Shown one piece after another: positions 42,955 to 51,954 of a DNA stretch of 64,000 bases (the first letter of the stretch is position 1; each line of letters opens with the position of its first letter). The position numbers and the translations under genes were made by a program. The stretch covers positions 1-64,000 of the forward strand of contig NZ_JBAKHX010000021.1 of assembly GCF_036906915.1 (NCBI RefSeq), read 5' to 3'. The notes below the pieces were generated by a model, which was given only the letters and a program-made list of their open reading frames with translations, was not told the origin of the DNA and made no database searches. Source of the DNA: Phytohabitans sp036906915. Lineage in GTDB: Bacteria; Actinomycetota; Actinomycetes; Mycobacteriales; Micromonosporaceae.

Positions 42955-44804
42955 CACAGGCCCCCCACCGCTTGCTCGCGCAGCGCTCTGGCGTGCTGCT
43001 CCAACGAGAACAGCTCGCCGGCGAGTGCCAGGTACTCGTCCTTGTTGGACACCGGGTTGACCCGTTGCACCTTGGACTTGAGGTCGCGGATGCGGGCGGC
43101 GACCGAGGCGAGCTGGAGCCGTGCCAGCGTCACCGAGACGTACCACGGGTCGGGCTCGCGGTCGACCCGCATCGGCTCCACGGCCAGCTCGCCGACCAGG
43201 GCCTTCGCGGCCAGGTCGGAGCACGCGTCGCGTACCCCTTCGATCCAGACCGCGCCGGCGACGGCGGACGCGGCTCCACCGGCCTCGGTGATCGCCTGCC
43301 GGATCGCCACGTGCACCGGGTGCCGGTACACCTCGGGGCCGAGTGCGTCGAACATGGGGCCGGCGAGCACGGGCGCCTGGATGGCCAGCTTCAACGCCTC
43401 GCGCTCGACCGCCGCTTGTGGACTGTCTACAGCCGACTCCGGAATGGGCGCCGAGCGTGCGGGCGGCTCGGCACGGCCCAGGGCGGCCGCCACGGCACGC
43501 TGTACCGGCTCGATCTCCATGCCGAGGTCGCCGGCGAGCTTTCGGACGTACTCGGGACGCTTTTCCCGGTCTTTGATCTTCGCGACCAGCGGCGCGGCCC
43601 GGCGCATCGCGTCGACCCTGCCCTCGACGGTGTCGAGGTCGTGCCGTGACAGCACCTGGCGCAGCGCGAAGTCGACGAGCGGCTCGCGGCGGGCGACCAG
43701 GTCACGCACGGCCATGTCGCCCTTGGCGAGGCGCAGGTCGCAGGGGTCCATGTTGTCGGGCGAGACCGCGATGAAGGTGCGGCCGACGAACCTCTGGTCT
43801 TCTTCGAAGGCCCGCAGCGCCGCCTTCTGCCCGGCCGCGTCGCCGTCGAACGTAAAGATGATCTCACCGGCGAAGCCGTCGGTGTCCATGAGCAGCCGGC
43901 GCAGCACGCCGATGTGGTCGGTGCCGAACGAGGTGCCGCAGGTGGCGACCGCCGTCGGCACGTCGGCCAGGTGGCAGGCCATCACGTCCGTGTACCCCTC
44001 GACGATGACCACGCGGCCCTGTTTGGCGATCTCGCGCTTGGCCAGGTCGACGCCGTAGAGCACGTGCGACTTCTTGTAGATCGGCGTCTCGGGCGTGTTG
44101 AGGTACTTGGGCCCGTCATCGTCGTCGAAGAGCTTGCGCGCTCCGAAGCCGATGACGTCGCCGGTCAGGTCCTTGATCGGCCACAGCAGCCGGCGGCGGA
44201 ACCGGTCTATCAGAGACCCCGACCGTGCCTCCCGCGCCAGCCCGGCGGTGATCAGCTCCTGCGGCGTGAACCCCTTTTGCCGCAGGTGCTTGGCCAGGAG
44301 GTCCCAGGCGTCCGGTGCGAACCCGCAGCCGTACCGCTCGGCGGCCGCCTTGTCGAAGCCGCGCTGGGCGAGGAACTCGCGGGCCGGCCTGGCTCCCGCG
44401 GTGCCGAGCATGCCGCTGTAGAACTCCAGTGCGGCGACGTGCGCGGCGACCAGCCGCTGCCTCTGCCCCTGCTGCTGGCGCACGGGCGCCGGGCCCGCCT
44501 CGATGTACCGCAGCTGGATGCCGGCGCGGGCGGCGAGCCGCTCGACCGACTCGACGAACGTCAGGTGGTCGAGGTCGATGAGGAACTTGATCGCGTCACC
44601 GCCGGCGCCGCAGCCATGGCAGAAGTAGACATTTCGCCCGGGGGCGACGGTGAACGACGCGGTCTTCTCGTCGTGGAACGGGCAGAGACCCTTGAGGTTG
44701 CCCCCGCCGGCCGACTTGAGCGTGACGTGCTCGGAGATGACGTCGGCGATCGCCGTGCGTTCGCGGACCAGCGCGATGTCCTCGTCTCGGATGCGGCCAG
44801 CCAT
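42954..44804 (-). CDS. dnaG: DNA primase DnaG
   Basis: 616 residues from ATG 44804 (MAGRIRDEDIALVRERT), the usual actinobacterial N-terminus; an ATG at 44813 is in frame. The zinc-binding domain has CPFHDEKTASF and CHGCGAGGD. The TOPRIM core is VVIVEGYTDVMACH (Glu), FDGDAAGQ and the D-x-D region PDNMDPCD. A C-terminal DnaB-binding domain occupies the last 150 residues. It makes primers for replication. The divergent gene at 44948 leaves 143 bp of promoter space. Confidence 0.97.
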   Translation of the reverse strand: MAGRIRDEDIALVRERTAIADVISEHVTLKSAGGGNLKGLCPFHDEKTASFTVAPGRNVYFCHGCGAGGDAIKFLIDLDHLTFVESVERLAARAGIQLRYIEAGPAPVRQQQGQRQRLVAAHVAALEFYSGMLGTAGARPAREFLAQRGFDKAAAERYGCGFAPDAWDLLAKHLRQKGFTPQELITAGLAREARSGSLIDRFRRRLLWPIKDLTGDVIGFGARKLFDDDDGPKYLNTPETPIYKKSHVLYGVDLAKREIAKQGRVVIVEGYTDVMACHLADVPTAVATCGTSFGTDHIGVLRRLLMDTDGFAGEIIFTFDGDAAGQKAALRAFEEDQRFVGRTFIAVSPDNMDPCDLRLAKGDMAVRDLVARREPLVDFALRQVLSRHDLDTVEGRVDAMRRAAPLVAKIKDREKRPEYVRKLAGDLGMEIEPVQRAVAAALGRAEPPARSAPIPESAVDSPQAAVEREALKLAIQAPVLAGPMFDALGPEVYRHPVHVAIRQAITEAGGAASAVAGAVWIEGVRDACSDLAAKALVGELAVEPMRVDREPDPWYVSVTLARLQLASVAARIRDLKSKVQRVNPVSNKDEYLALAGELFSLEQHARALREQAVGGL

Positions 44805-44866
44805 GCCGTACATCCTGCCTCGCGAACATGATCTTGGCGATCCGACCCTTCGCCACGGGACATCCA

Positions 44867-44914
44867 TTGACCTACATCGAATTAACCAAGTATTCTTCCG
44901 GAATTGTTCCGGAA
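44867..44914 (+). promoter_or_regulatory. promoter and paired TTCCGGAA operator of the DUF4956-VTC-CotH operon
   Basis: TTGACC (44867-44872) and TATTCT (44891-44896) make a plausible -35/-10 pair with an 18-bp spacer. Two identical palindromes TTCCGGAA (44896-44903 and 44907-44914) follow, 11 bp apart, one helical turn, at and just after the expected start site. Cooperative binding of a dimeric repressor is likely. GGAGG (44933-44937) serves as ribosome site. Confidence 0.6.
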
Positions 44915-44947
44915 AGCATATGCCGTTTCTGGGGAGGACCACCGCCC

Positions 44948-45538
44948 ATGGCGCAGCTCACCCTGTTCGTGTTCGACGTCGTAGCGGTAAGCGTCCTGGT
45001 CTTCGGGCTCTACTTTCCTCGCCACCGCCGACGTGACCTGGTCGTCGCCTACCTCGGCGTCAACGTCGGCGTCCTGGCCGTGGCCAGCGCGCTGAGCGTC
45101 AGCACCCTCGGCGCCGGCCTCGGTCTCGGCATGGCACTATTCGGCGTCCTGTCCATCATCCGGCTGCGCTCGACCGAATTGGACCAGCACGAGGTCGCCT
45201 ACTACTTCTCCGCGTTGGCACTCGGACTGCTCGGCGCGCTCGAAACCAGCCCCCTCTGGCGCAACGTGGCGCTGATGGCGCTGATCGTCATCGTGATGTT
45301 CGTCGGCGACCACTCGCGGCTGTTCCGCCGGTACCGCCACCAGATCGTCGTGCTGGACTCGGCAATCACCGATCACGTGGCACTGGTCGCCCACCTCGAA
45401 CAGATACTCGGCGGCCGGGTGCACGCCGCGACCGTCCAGCGCGTCGACCTGGTCAACGACACGATGGTGGTCGACGTGCGGTACGCCATCGCGCCGGTGC
45501 AGGTGGGCGTCGGACCGATGCTGGCGGCTCACCGATGA
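44948..45538 (+). CDS. DUF4956 membrane protein
   Basis: 196 residues from ATG 44948. Four hydrophobic helices occupy the first 115 residues (including LVVAYLGVNVGVLAVASAL and LGLGMALFGVLSIIRLRS, the DUF4956 core with its conserved IRLRS). A cytoplasmic alpha/beta domain follows. Its stop overlaps the VTC start by ATGA. DUF4956, VTC and CotH genes are recurrent neighbours in bacteria (recalled), so this protein is probably the membrane partner of the two putative kinases/polymerases. Confidence 0.85.
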   Translation: MAQLTLFVFDVVAVSVLVFGLYFPRHRRRDLVVAYLGVNVGVLAVASALSVSTLGAGLGLGMALFGVLSIIRLRSTELDQHEVAYYFSALALGLLGALETSPLWRNVALMALIVIVMFVGDHSRLFRRYRHQIVVLDSAITDHVALVAHLEQILGGRVHAATVQRVDLVNDTMVVDVRYAIAPVQVGVGPMLAAHR

Positions 45539-46323
45539 GCGCGCTGGCCACGGCGTCAAGCCTCTGGGATCTGGCACCCATCGGCCTCGACGACCTCCTG
45601 GAGCGCGCCGCGCTCCAGACCCGCGTCGACCGTAAGTACCTGCTGCCGCTGGCCGAGGTCGACGCGCTGCTCGCCGAACTGGAGGCGGGCACCGAGGTCC
45701 TGGACATCGACGGGGTACGGGTCTTCACCTACGAGACGGTGTACTTCGACACCCCCGATCTCACCAGCTACCTGCTGACCGCATACCGGCGACGCAGGCG
45801 CTTCAAGGTGCGCACCCGCACCTACGTGGACTCGGCCACGTGCTGGCTAGAGGTCAAGATCGCGGGCTCTCGGGGCAGCACCGTCAAGCACCGCGCCCCG
45901 CACCACCGCGACCACCAGGCCACAGTGGGCCCCGGCCGCGAGTTCGTCGACGGCGTTCTCGCGGGCTTCGTGGAGCAGGCCAGCTTCGTCCCCACGCTCG
46001 TCACGCGCTACCGCCGCTGCACGCTCTTCGTTCCCGCCACCGCCAGCCGGGTCACCATCGACACCGACCTGTCGTGGCACGACCGGCACCACCGCCTGCA
46101 CCTGCCCGACCTCGCCGTGGTCGAGACCAAGACGAGCCGAGCGGCATCCACTGTCGACCGTCGACTCTGGCAGCGCGGGCATCGCCCGACACGCATCTCC
46201 AAGTACGCGACCGGTCTGGCCGCCCTCCGCACCGATCTACCGGACGCACCATGGCGGCGGGTCCTCCGCCGGCACTTCACCGCCGTCGACCGGATCGAAC
46301 TGGCCGGCTGGCCAGTCTGCTGA
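45535..46323 (+). CDS. VTC-domain protein (polyphosphate polymerase-like)
   Basis: 262 residues. The triphosphate-tunnel-type fold is indicated by RVDRKYLLPLAEVDALL (basic opening), VYFDTPDLTSYLL, RRRRFKVRTRTYVD, CWLEVKIAG, RYRRCTLFV, VTIDTDLSW and VVETKTSRA. That is the alternating basic/acidic strand pattern of yeast Vtc4 polyphosphate polymerase. Expected chemistry: transfer of phosphate from ATP to polyphosphate, although bacterial members next to CotH are uncharacterised. Translationally coupled to DUF4956. Confidence 0.85.
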   Translation: MSALATASSLWDLAPIGLDDLLERAALQTRVDRKYLLPLAEVDALLAELEAGTEVLDIDGVRVFTYETVYFDTPDLTSYLLTAYRRRRRFKVRTRTYVDSATCWLEVKIAGSRGSTVKHRAPHHRDHQATVGPGREFVDGVLAGFVEQASFVPTLVTRYRRCTLFVPATASRVTIDTDLSWHDRHHRLHLPDLAVVETKTSRAASTVDRRLWQRGHRPTRISKYATGLAALRTDLPDAPWRRVLRRHFTAVDRIELAGWPVC

Positions 46324-46369
46324 CTGGCCGGCATCTGACCCGCGTTCCGGCTATGGAAGGAGCCCTTCC

Positions 46370-48322
46370 GTGTTTCGTGCTGCCGCCACCGCCCTTGCGG
46401 TGGTCCTGGTCACCGTCCTGAGCCCGCCCCTGCGGGCCACCGCCGATCTTTCTGGCGACATCGTGTTCTCAGTTCCCAGCGGCACCTTCCAGGGTGAGGT
46501 GACCGTCGCGTTGAGCACCGCGGTCAGCGGCGCGCAGATCCGGTACACCACCAGCGGCCAGCTGCCGACCGCGAGCTCGCCGGTATACGGACAGCCGTTG
46601 CGGTTGACGGCGACCACGCAGCTGCGGGCGCAGGCGTTCGTCGGCGGCGCCGCGAGCGGCGAGCCCGGCACGGCCCTCTACATCGCACGGTCGTTCAACG
46701 CCAGCCATGACCTGCCTCTCGTCGTCGTCGACGCGTACGGGAAGGGCAAGCCGGGACGGGAGTACGTGGACGCGGCCACGATGGTGTTCAACGCGCCCGC
46801 TTCCCTCACCTCGGCACCCGCCATCGCCACGCGCGCCGGAGTGCGACTGCGCGGGCAGTCGTCGTCGACGTTCGAGAAGGCGCCGTACCGGCTGGAGTTC
46901 TGGGACAACGCGAACGAGGACGCCGACCACGCCGTGCTCGGCATGCCAGCCGACTCCGACTGGGTGCTGCGCGGGCCGTTCACCGACAAGGCGCTCATCC
47001 GGGACGCGTTCGTCTACGGGCTCGGGCGAGACATGGGCATTCCCGCGCCACGCTTCGCGTTCGTCGAGTTCTACCTCAACACCGACGCCAGCCCGCTAAC
47101 CGCGAGCGACTACCAGGGCGTCTATCTCATCGTCGAAACCATCAAGAACTCCAAGGACCGGCTCGACCTCAAACAGCTCGAAGAGGAAGACACGACGCTG
47201 CCCAAGATCCAGGGCGGATACATCTTCAAGTTCGAGTGGATGGCCGCCGAGGAACCGATCCTGCCCTGTGCCGGGCCGGCCGCCACCTGCTGGAACTACC
47301 TGGAGGTCGAGGACCCGTCGCCGCTCAACACCCAGCAGCGCACGTGGCTCACCCAGCACCTGCAACAGTTCCACGACCTCATGCACAGTCCGGGTCACGC
47401 CGATCCGCAGACGGGGTATCGCGCGTGGATCGACGTAGGCTCGTTCGTCAATCAGCTCATCATCTACGAGGTGAGCCGGGAGATGGACGCGTACGTGCGC
47501 AGCGCGTACTTCCACAAGGACCGGGAGACGAAGATATTCGCCGGTCCACTGTGGGACTACGACCTGAGCTTCGGTGTCGGCGGGTTCTTCAACAACACGC
47601 AGACCGCCGGGTGGCAGTACCAGCAGACTCGGCAGCCGCAGGCCAACGACTGGTTCCAGATCCTGATGCGCGACCCGGCGTTCGTCGCGGACGTCAAGGC
47701 CCGCTGGCGAGAGCTCCGTCAAGGTGTACTGTCCAACGCCTCCCTCAACGCGCGGATCGACAGCCTGGCGGCACCGTTGACGAACGCCGCCCAGCGAAAC
47801 TTCCAACGCTGGCCGAACCTCAGCTCACCACAGGTGGGCTTCTTCCAGACACCGACCGCGCCGACGTGGCAGGGCCAGGTGCAGGCCATGCGGACCTGGC
47901 TGACTCAGCGCGTGTCCTGGTTGGACAGTGCCGCGGGCCTCGGCGGTGGTACGACCCCGACTCCCGGGCCGACGACTCCCGGGCCCACGACGCCCCCGCC
48001 CACCACTGCTCCGCCTGCTCCAAGCGGATGCACCGCCACCTACTCGGTGACCAGCCAGTGGACGGGCGGCTTCCAGGGCGAGGTCCGCGTCGCCGCCGGG
48101 TCAGCGCCGATCAGCGGTTGGACGGTGACGTGGACCTTCGCGAACGGCCAGAGCGTCAGCCAGGCGTGGAGCGCGACGGTCACGACCAGTGGCACGGCGG
48201 TGACCGCTCGGAACGTGCCCTACAACGGCGCGCTGGGTGCCGGTGCCAGCACCACGTTCGGCTTCATCGGCTCGTGGACCGGCACCAACGGCGTCCCCAC
48301 ACTCACTTGTGCGTCCACATAG
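46370..48322 (+). CDS. secreted CotH-kinase protein with C-terminal CBM2
   Basis: 650 residues. Signal peptide about 1-26. A chitobiase-like beta domain (about 28-105) precedes the CotH kinase domain (about 115-525): VRLRGQSSSTFEKAPYRLEF, DWVLRGPFTDKALIRDAF, and the metal motif LWDYDLSFG (Asp396, Asp398). A Thr/Pro linker (about 528-548) leads to a family-2 carbohydrate-binding module (CTATYSVTSQWTGGFQGEV ... paired terminal Cys). CotH proteins phosphorylate proteins outside the cell or in spore coats. The CBM2 suggests action at a cellulose or chitin surface (inference). 46 bp after the VTC gene. Confidence 0.88.
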   Translation: MFRAAATALAVVLVTVLSPPLRATADLSGDIVFSVPSGTFQGEVTVALSTAVSGAQIRYTTSGQLPTASSPVYGQPLRLTATTQLRAQAFVGGAASGEPGTALYIARSFNASHDLPLVVVDAYGKGKPGREYVDAATMVFNAPASLTSAPAIATRAGVRLRGQSSSTFEKAPYRLEFWDNANEDADHAVLGMPADSDWVLRGPFTDKALIRDAFVYGLGRDMGIPAPRFAFVEFYLNTDASPLTASDYQGVYLIVETIKNSKDRLDLKQLEEEDTTLPKIQGGYIFKFEWMAAEEPILPCAGPAATCWNYLEVEDPSPLNTQQRTWLTQHLQQFHDLMHSPGHADPQTGYRAWIDVGSFVNQLIIYEVSREMDAYVRSAYFHKDRETKIFAGPLWDYDLSFGVGGFFNNTQTAGWQYQQTRQPQANDWFQILMRDPAFVADVKARWRELRQGVLSNASLNARIDSLAAPLTNAAQRNFQRWPNLSSPQVGFFQTPTAPTWQGQVQAMRTWLTQRVSWLDSAAGLGGGTTPTPGPTTPGPTTPPPTTAPPAPSGCTATYSVTSQWTGGFQGEVRVAAGSAPISGWTVTWTFANGQSVSQAWSATVTTSGTAVTARNVPYNGALGAGASTTFGFIGSWTGTNGVPTLTCAST

Positions 48323-48329
48323 CAACTGA

Positions 48330-48848
48330 TCACGCAACGATGCGCAAGCGTTGGGAGCCCAGGTCGACCACGTCGCCGGGGCGGACCGGGGAGGGCGCCT
48401 GGAGCTTCCAGCCGTTGATGCGGCTGCCGTTCGTGGAGCCCAGGTCGGACAGCGTCCACTGGCCGTCGGTGCCCATCAGCACCGCGTGCCGGCGGGACAC
48501 GGTGCCGTCTGGGAGCCGCAGGTCGCACCCGTTGTCGCGGCCGATCACGTAGCTGCCGGGCGCCGGCGGGAGCCGCAGCTCCATCTCCGCCGCCACCGAA
48601 GCAACGGACGGCCTCGCAACCGAGCGGGAGGCGCGGTCGAGCCACATCCTGGCCCGCGCCAGCACGCCACGCGCCGGCAGGTCGCCGACGACCGCCTTCA
48701 GCTCGCTGCGGCGCCGCGCTTCGAGCGCCATGCGCAGCCGGGAAACGAACGTGATCTCGGAGAGCCGCCCATCTCGCGCCCCGTCACGCAGGGCCCGAAC
48801 GGCGTCCTGCCGTTCGCGGTGCGAGATGCGCAGCCACTCCGAGGTCAT
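48330..48848 (-). CDS. DUF1707 / FHA-domain protein
   Basis: 172 residues. N-terminal DUF1707 segment (LRISHRERQDAVRALRDGARDGRLSEITFVSRLRMAL) and C-terminal forkhead-associated domain: YVIGRDNGCDLRL, VSRRHAVL, SDLGSTNGSRING. FHA domains bind phosphothreonine, so a Ser/Thr kinase link is expected. No ribosome site precedes ATG 48848; instead GATAAT sits 7 bases upstream, consistent with a leaderless transcript. A GTG 6 bases earlier is also open. It converges on the CotH gene. Confidence 0.88.
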   Translation of the reverse strand: MTSEWLRISHRERQDAVRALRDGARDGRLSEITFVSRLRMALEARRRSELKAVVGDLPARGVLARARMWLDRASRSVARPSVASVAAEMELRLPPAPGSYVIGRDNGCDLRLPDGTVSRRHAVLMGTDGQWTLSDLGSTNGSRINGWKLQAPSPVRPGDVVDLGSQRLRIVA

Positions 48849-48888
48849 CGCCACATTATCGGTGTATGCCGCTAACCCGTACAGCCCC

Positions 48889-51072
48889 TCAGCGGGCAGT
48901 GCAGGTCAGCGTGGGTACGGCGTTGGTGCCGCCGGATGACGCGATGAAGCCGAACGACGCGCTGGCACCGGCCGCGAGGGCACCGTTCCAGGACACGTTC
49001 TGCGCCAGCACGCTCGTGCCGCTGCTGGTCACCGTCGCGTTCCACGCCTGGCTGATGGCCTGGCCGTTCGCGTACGTCCAGCTCACCGTCCAGCCGTTGA
49101 TCGGCGCGGTACCCGCACGCACGGCCACGTCAGCCTGGAACCCACCCTGCCACTGGCTGGTGATGGTGTAGGTCGCGCTACACCCCGCCCCGGCGGGCGG
49201 CGGGGTGGTCGTCGCGGGCGGCGTGGTCGCTGGCGGAGTCGTGGCCGGAGGGGTTGTGGGCGGCGGCGTGGTAGGCGGCGGGGTCGTGGGCTCGGTGCTC
49301 CCGGTGATCGCCAGTTCCTCCGTGGTGAAGGTGCCGTGCTCCGGGTTGATGTCGACCTCGGTCGAGCCGCTGCCGCAGGCCCGGTCGGGGTTGAACATCA
49401 GGTACGTACCGGACGAGCAGTTGCCGCCGGTGGGGCCGGCCGGCGGCTCGGCGTCGCCACCGATGATCGCGCTGCCACCGATGGTGACCCCACCGTGGAC
49501 GATCGCGTTGTGCCGGACGATCGCGTTGCCGGTAACCGTGCCGCCGTTGACCCATGCGAGGTCTTCGATCCGGGCGTTGCCGCTCACCGTGCCGCTGAAG
49601 ACCGCGGCGCGCGGCCCGACGTACGCGGTGGCGGCCACGTTGGCGTTGCCGGCGACCCAGCCGCCGCCGTTGGAGTGCCAGCGCCCGCCGTTGGTGGCCG
49701 CCGGCTTCTGGTACCCAGCCTGGTGGCCGTCCGGGATCGCGCCGGAGATGCGGAACTCGTACGGGTAGCGGCGGTTCTTCGGCCAGCCGTCGAGGAAGGC
49801 GTACTTCGGTACGGCGCTGGCCGGGGTGCCGGTGACGACCAGGTAGACCTCGGTCTCGCCGGCCTGGGTCTGGAAACTGACCTGCCCGCTGGTGCCCTGC
49901 GTGAGCGGCCCGTACCGCGGAGTGCTGCCGTTGCGCACCGCGACGAAGCCGAAAGTCCAGCCGGTGGCGCCGGTCTCGGCATGGCCCTTGAGGTGCAGGC
50001 GGATCAACGCGCCGCTGCTGTCCGGTACGAGCTTGATCTTGTTGTACCCGTAGTCCGACGGCGCCATCGCGTCCGAGATCCGGTAGTGACGGGCGCTGGC
50101 GTTGACCGCCTCGACCGGCACGCCGTTGTACGCGTTGAGGAAGCCGGCCCCGTACACGTTGTTGATGAACCCGATGAAGTCGGCGCGGTTGCTGTAGTCC
50201 CAGGTGACGTTGTGCTGGGCGTACTCGCCGATGCGACGGTTCAGCTCCGTCTGCGTGATGCCCGCGATCCGGCGGTACGTCTCCAGGGGGTGCTCGGTGT
50301 TGCGGGCCTCGTTCCAGATCCGGTTGAACATCGCGAGCCCGTCGCGGTCCTTGATGTACTGCAACAGCATCCACGCGCCGTAGTGGTGGCGGCTCGAGCT
50401 GTAGTACAGGTTTTCCGTTCGCAGCCATCGGGTCAGGTCGCCGGCGGCCGTGCGCGGATACACCTGCATGGCCATGAACTCGGCGCTGGCCTCCCAGAAC
50501 GTGCCGGCCGACGGGTGTGTGAAGCCCATACCGGAGCGACCGAGGAAGGTGTAGTTCTGGAACACGTGCGCCAGCTCGTGCGCGAGGCCCCACGATCCGG
50601 GCTGCGCCGCACCGGGTGCGACGTTGATGACGCCGACCCGGCCATCCGTCGAGCCGCCGGTCGCCCAGGCGTCCAGCGCGGTCCGGTTCCAGGTGCGCGT
50701 GATGATCACGATGATCTTGTGCTCGGCAAGGAGCCCTGTCTCTGACGTGAACCGCATCGTGTTCACGTAGAAGGAGTACAGGTTCTCCAACTGGCTGAGG
50801 ATGTTGTCCGGGTCGAAGCGGAACTCCGAGGGCGCACTCATGGGATTGGTACCCGACTTCTCGCCCCATAGCAGAATGAAGTTCACTGACTCCTTGGTGC
50901 GTTCTGGCGCCCACGGCACCTCACCGGTGCTCTGCCACCGCGCCGGGATGAAGACGGTCTTGGCGGCGGCGGACGCCTCGGGCATCAGGCGCGGCAGGCC
51001 GAAGGACACGCCGACCGCGAGCAACGCTGTCGCGATCAGCAGATATCGGCGCCACGATGGCCGGTTGGTCAT
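48889..51072 (-). CDS. secreted Svx/AvrXca-like protein with beta-helix repeats and CBM2
   Basis: 727 residues from ATG 51072 with AGAGGA upstream. Signal peptide/anchor about 1-36. Domain about 40-450 resembles the DUF6055/Svx virulence family and contains a zinc-protease-like HELAH (165-169). Next come hexapeptide-like repeats forming a probable left-handed beta-helix (VAGNANVAATAYVGPRA ... GTVTGNAIVRHNAIV). A Thr/Pro linker of about 40 residues follows, then a CBM2 (last 100 residues). Svx proteins are extracellular virulence factors of plant pathogens; here a polymer-degrading or plant-cell-wall-binding exoenzyme is likely (inference). The CBM2 is similar to that of the CotH protein. Confidence 0.82.
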   Translation of the reverse strand: MTNRPSWRRYLLIATALLAVGVSFGLPRLMPEASAAAKTVFIPARWQSTGEVPWAPERTKESVNFILLWGEKSGTNPMSAPSEFRFDPDNILSQLENLYSFYVNTMRFTSETGLLAEHKIIVIITRTWNRTALDAWATGGSTDGRVGVINVAPGAAQPGSWGLAHELAHVFQNYTFLGRSGMGFTHPSAGTFWEASAEFMAMQVYPRTAAGDLTRWLRTENLYYSSSRHHYGAWMLLQYIKDRDGLAMFNRIWNEARNTEHPLETYRRIAGITQTELNRRIGEYAQHNVTWDYSNRADFIGFINNVYGAGFLNAYNGVPVEAVNASARHYRISDAMAPSDYGYNKIKLVPDSSGALIRLHLKGHAETGATGWTFGFVAVRNGSTPRYGPLTQGTSGQVSFQTQAGETEVYLVVTGTPASAVPKYAFLDGWPKNRRYPYEFRISGAIPDGHQAGYQKPAATNGGRWHSNGGGWVAGNANVAATAYVGPRAAVFSGTVSGNARIEDLAWVNGGTVTGNAIVRHNAIVHGGVTIGGSAIIGGDAEPPAGPTGGNCSSGTYLMFNPDRACGSGSTEVDINPEHGTFTTEELAITGSTEPTTPPPTTPPPTTPPATTPPATTPPATTTPPPAGAGCSATYTITSQWQGGFQADVAVRAGTAPINGWTVSWTYANGQAISQAWNATVTSSGTSVLAQNVSWNGALAAGASASFGFIASSGGTNAVPTLTCTAR

Positions 51073-51188
51073 GGCAATCCTCTGGTAGACGACGGGGTTG
51101 ATCCTCGCCCGGAGAGGATGCACCGAACATGGTGAATGTCCGGTCTTCGGATGTCAAGACCATCGATGGAAGCGCTCCCGCGCACCCC

Positions 51189-51479
51189 TTAGCCGCGTTT
51201 CATCAAGCGCCCGACGGCGGCCATCATCTCCGTCGCCATCTCGTCGGAGCGGCCGTCGGCGGCGCCCTCGTGCATGCAATGGCGGGCGTGGCCATCGAGG
51301 AGACCGAGCGCGACCTTGTCGAGGGCGGCCTGGATGGCGGAGATCTGCGTCAGCACTTCGATGCAGTACCGGTCGTCGTCGACCATCCGCTCGATGCCGC
51401 GGACCTGGCCCTCGACCCTGCGCAGCCGCGCGAGCAGCTGGTCCTTGCTGGCGGTGTAACCGCGAACAGGTGTGGTCAT
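51189..51479 (-). CDS. csoR: CsoR-family copper-sensing repressor
   Basis: 96 residues. The DUF156/CsoR helical fold carries the Cu(I) ligand set Cys39, His64, Cys68 (YCIEV ... GHARHCMHEG). It represses copper-efflux genes until Cu(I) binds. It is divergent from the copper chaperone gene, with two GC-rich palindromes between them that are probably its operators. Confidence 0.93.
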   Translation of the reverse strand: MTTPVRGYTASKDQLLARLRRVEGQVRGIERMVDDDRYCIEVLTQISAIQAALDKVALGLLDGHARHCMHEGAADGRSDEMATEMMAAVGRLMKRG

Positions 51480-51497
51480 TCCCTAAGGATAGCCAAA

Positions 51498-51539
51498 CCC
51501 CCGGGGGGTATGCTAGGTTCCTGATACCCCAGCGGGGTA
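51498..51539. promoter_or_regulatory. two CsoR operator palindromes
   Basis: CCCCCGGGGG is centred at 51502/51503. TACCCC-AGC-GGGGTA (51525-51539) is a perfect 6-bp inverted repeat. Both have the G/C-tract form expected of CsoR sites and lie between the divergent csoR and copZ genes. Confidence 0.8.
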
Positions 51540-51566
51540 ATTTGGCAGCAGGGGAAGGAGCAACCA

Positions 51567-51776
51567 GTGATCACCCAGACCTACCGCGTCAAGGGCATGA
51601 CCTGTGGCCACTGCGTCAACTCGGTCAGCAGTGAGGTTGGCGCGCTTCCCGGCGTCGACAACGTCCAGGTCGACCTCACGTCCGGCACGGTCACCGTGGC
51701 GAGCACCGCGGCCCTCGACGAGCAGGCCGTCCGCGACGCCGTCGACGAGGCCGGATACGAGCTTGTCAGCGCCTGA
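51567..51776 (+). CDS. copZ: copper chaperone CopZ (HMA domain)
   Basis: 69 residues, GTG start with GGGGAAGGAG upstream. One heavy-metal-associated domain with GMTCGHC at about 10-16. It delivers Cu(I) to an efflux ATPase or to CsoR. No CopA ATPase follows in this window. The 51777-51954 gap shows only a start-less, membrane-helix-like open stretch on the minus strand, probably a gene remnant. Confidence 0.93.
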   Translation: MITQTYRVKGMTCGHCVNSVSSEVGALPGVDNVQVDLTSGTVTVASTAALDEQAVRDAVDEAGYELVSA

Positions 51777-51954
51777 CACACGCGGAAGGCGCTGAAGGGC
51801 AGGTGGCTCAACAGCGTGACGCCGGCGAACGCGACCGCCGTGGAGAGGGCGCTCGTGATCCCGACCACCGCAAGCGCCCACCACCCGCTGCTCGGCCCGA
51901 CGGCCGGCCCGTAGCCGCGTTACCGACGGGAGCCAACCGGTTACCCGCCTGTCC
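51777..51954. other. intergenic stretch with possible membrane-protein remnant
   Basis: The minus strand is open from about 51924 into copZ and encodes a hydrophobic segment (WWALAVVGITSALSTAVAFA then GVTLLSHLPFSAFRVC). No ribosome site or good start is present. I suspect a decayed fragment of a membrane gene; it is not called as coding. Confidence 0.3.
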
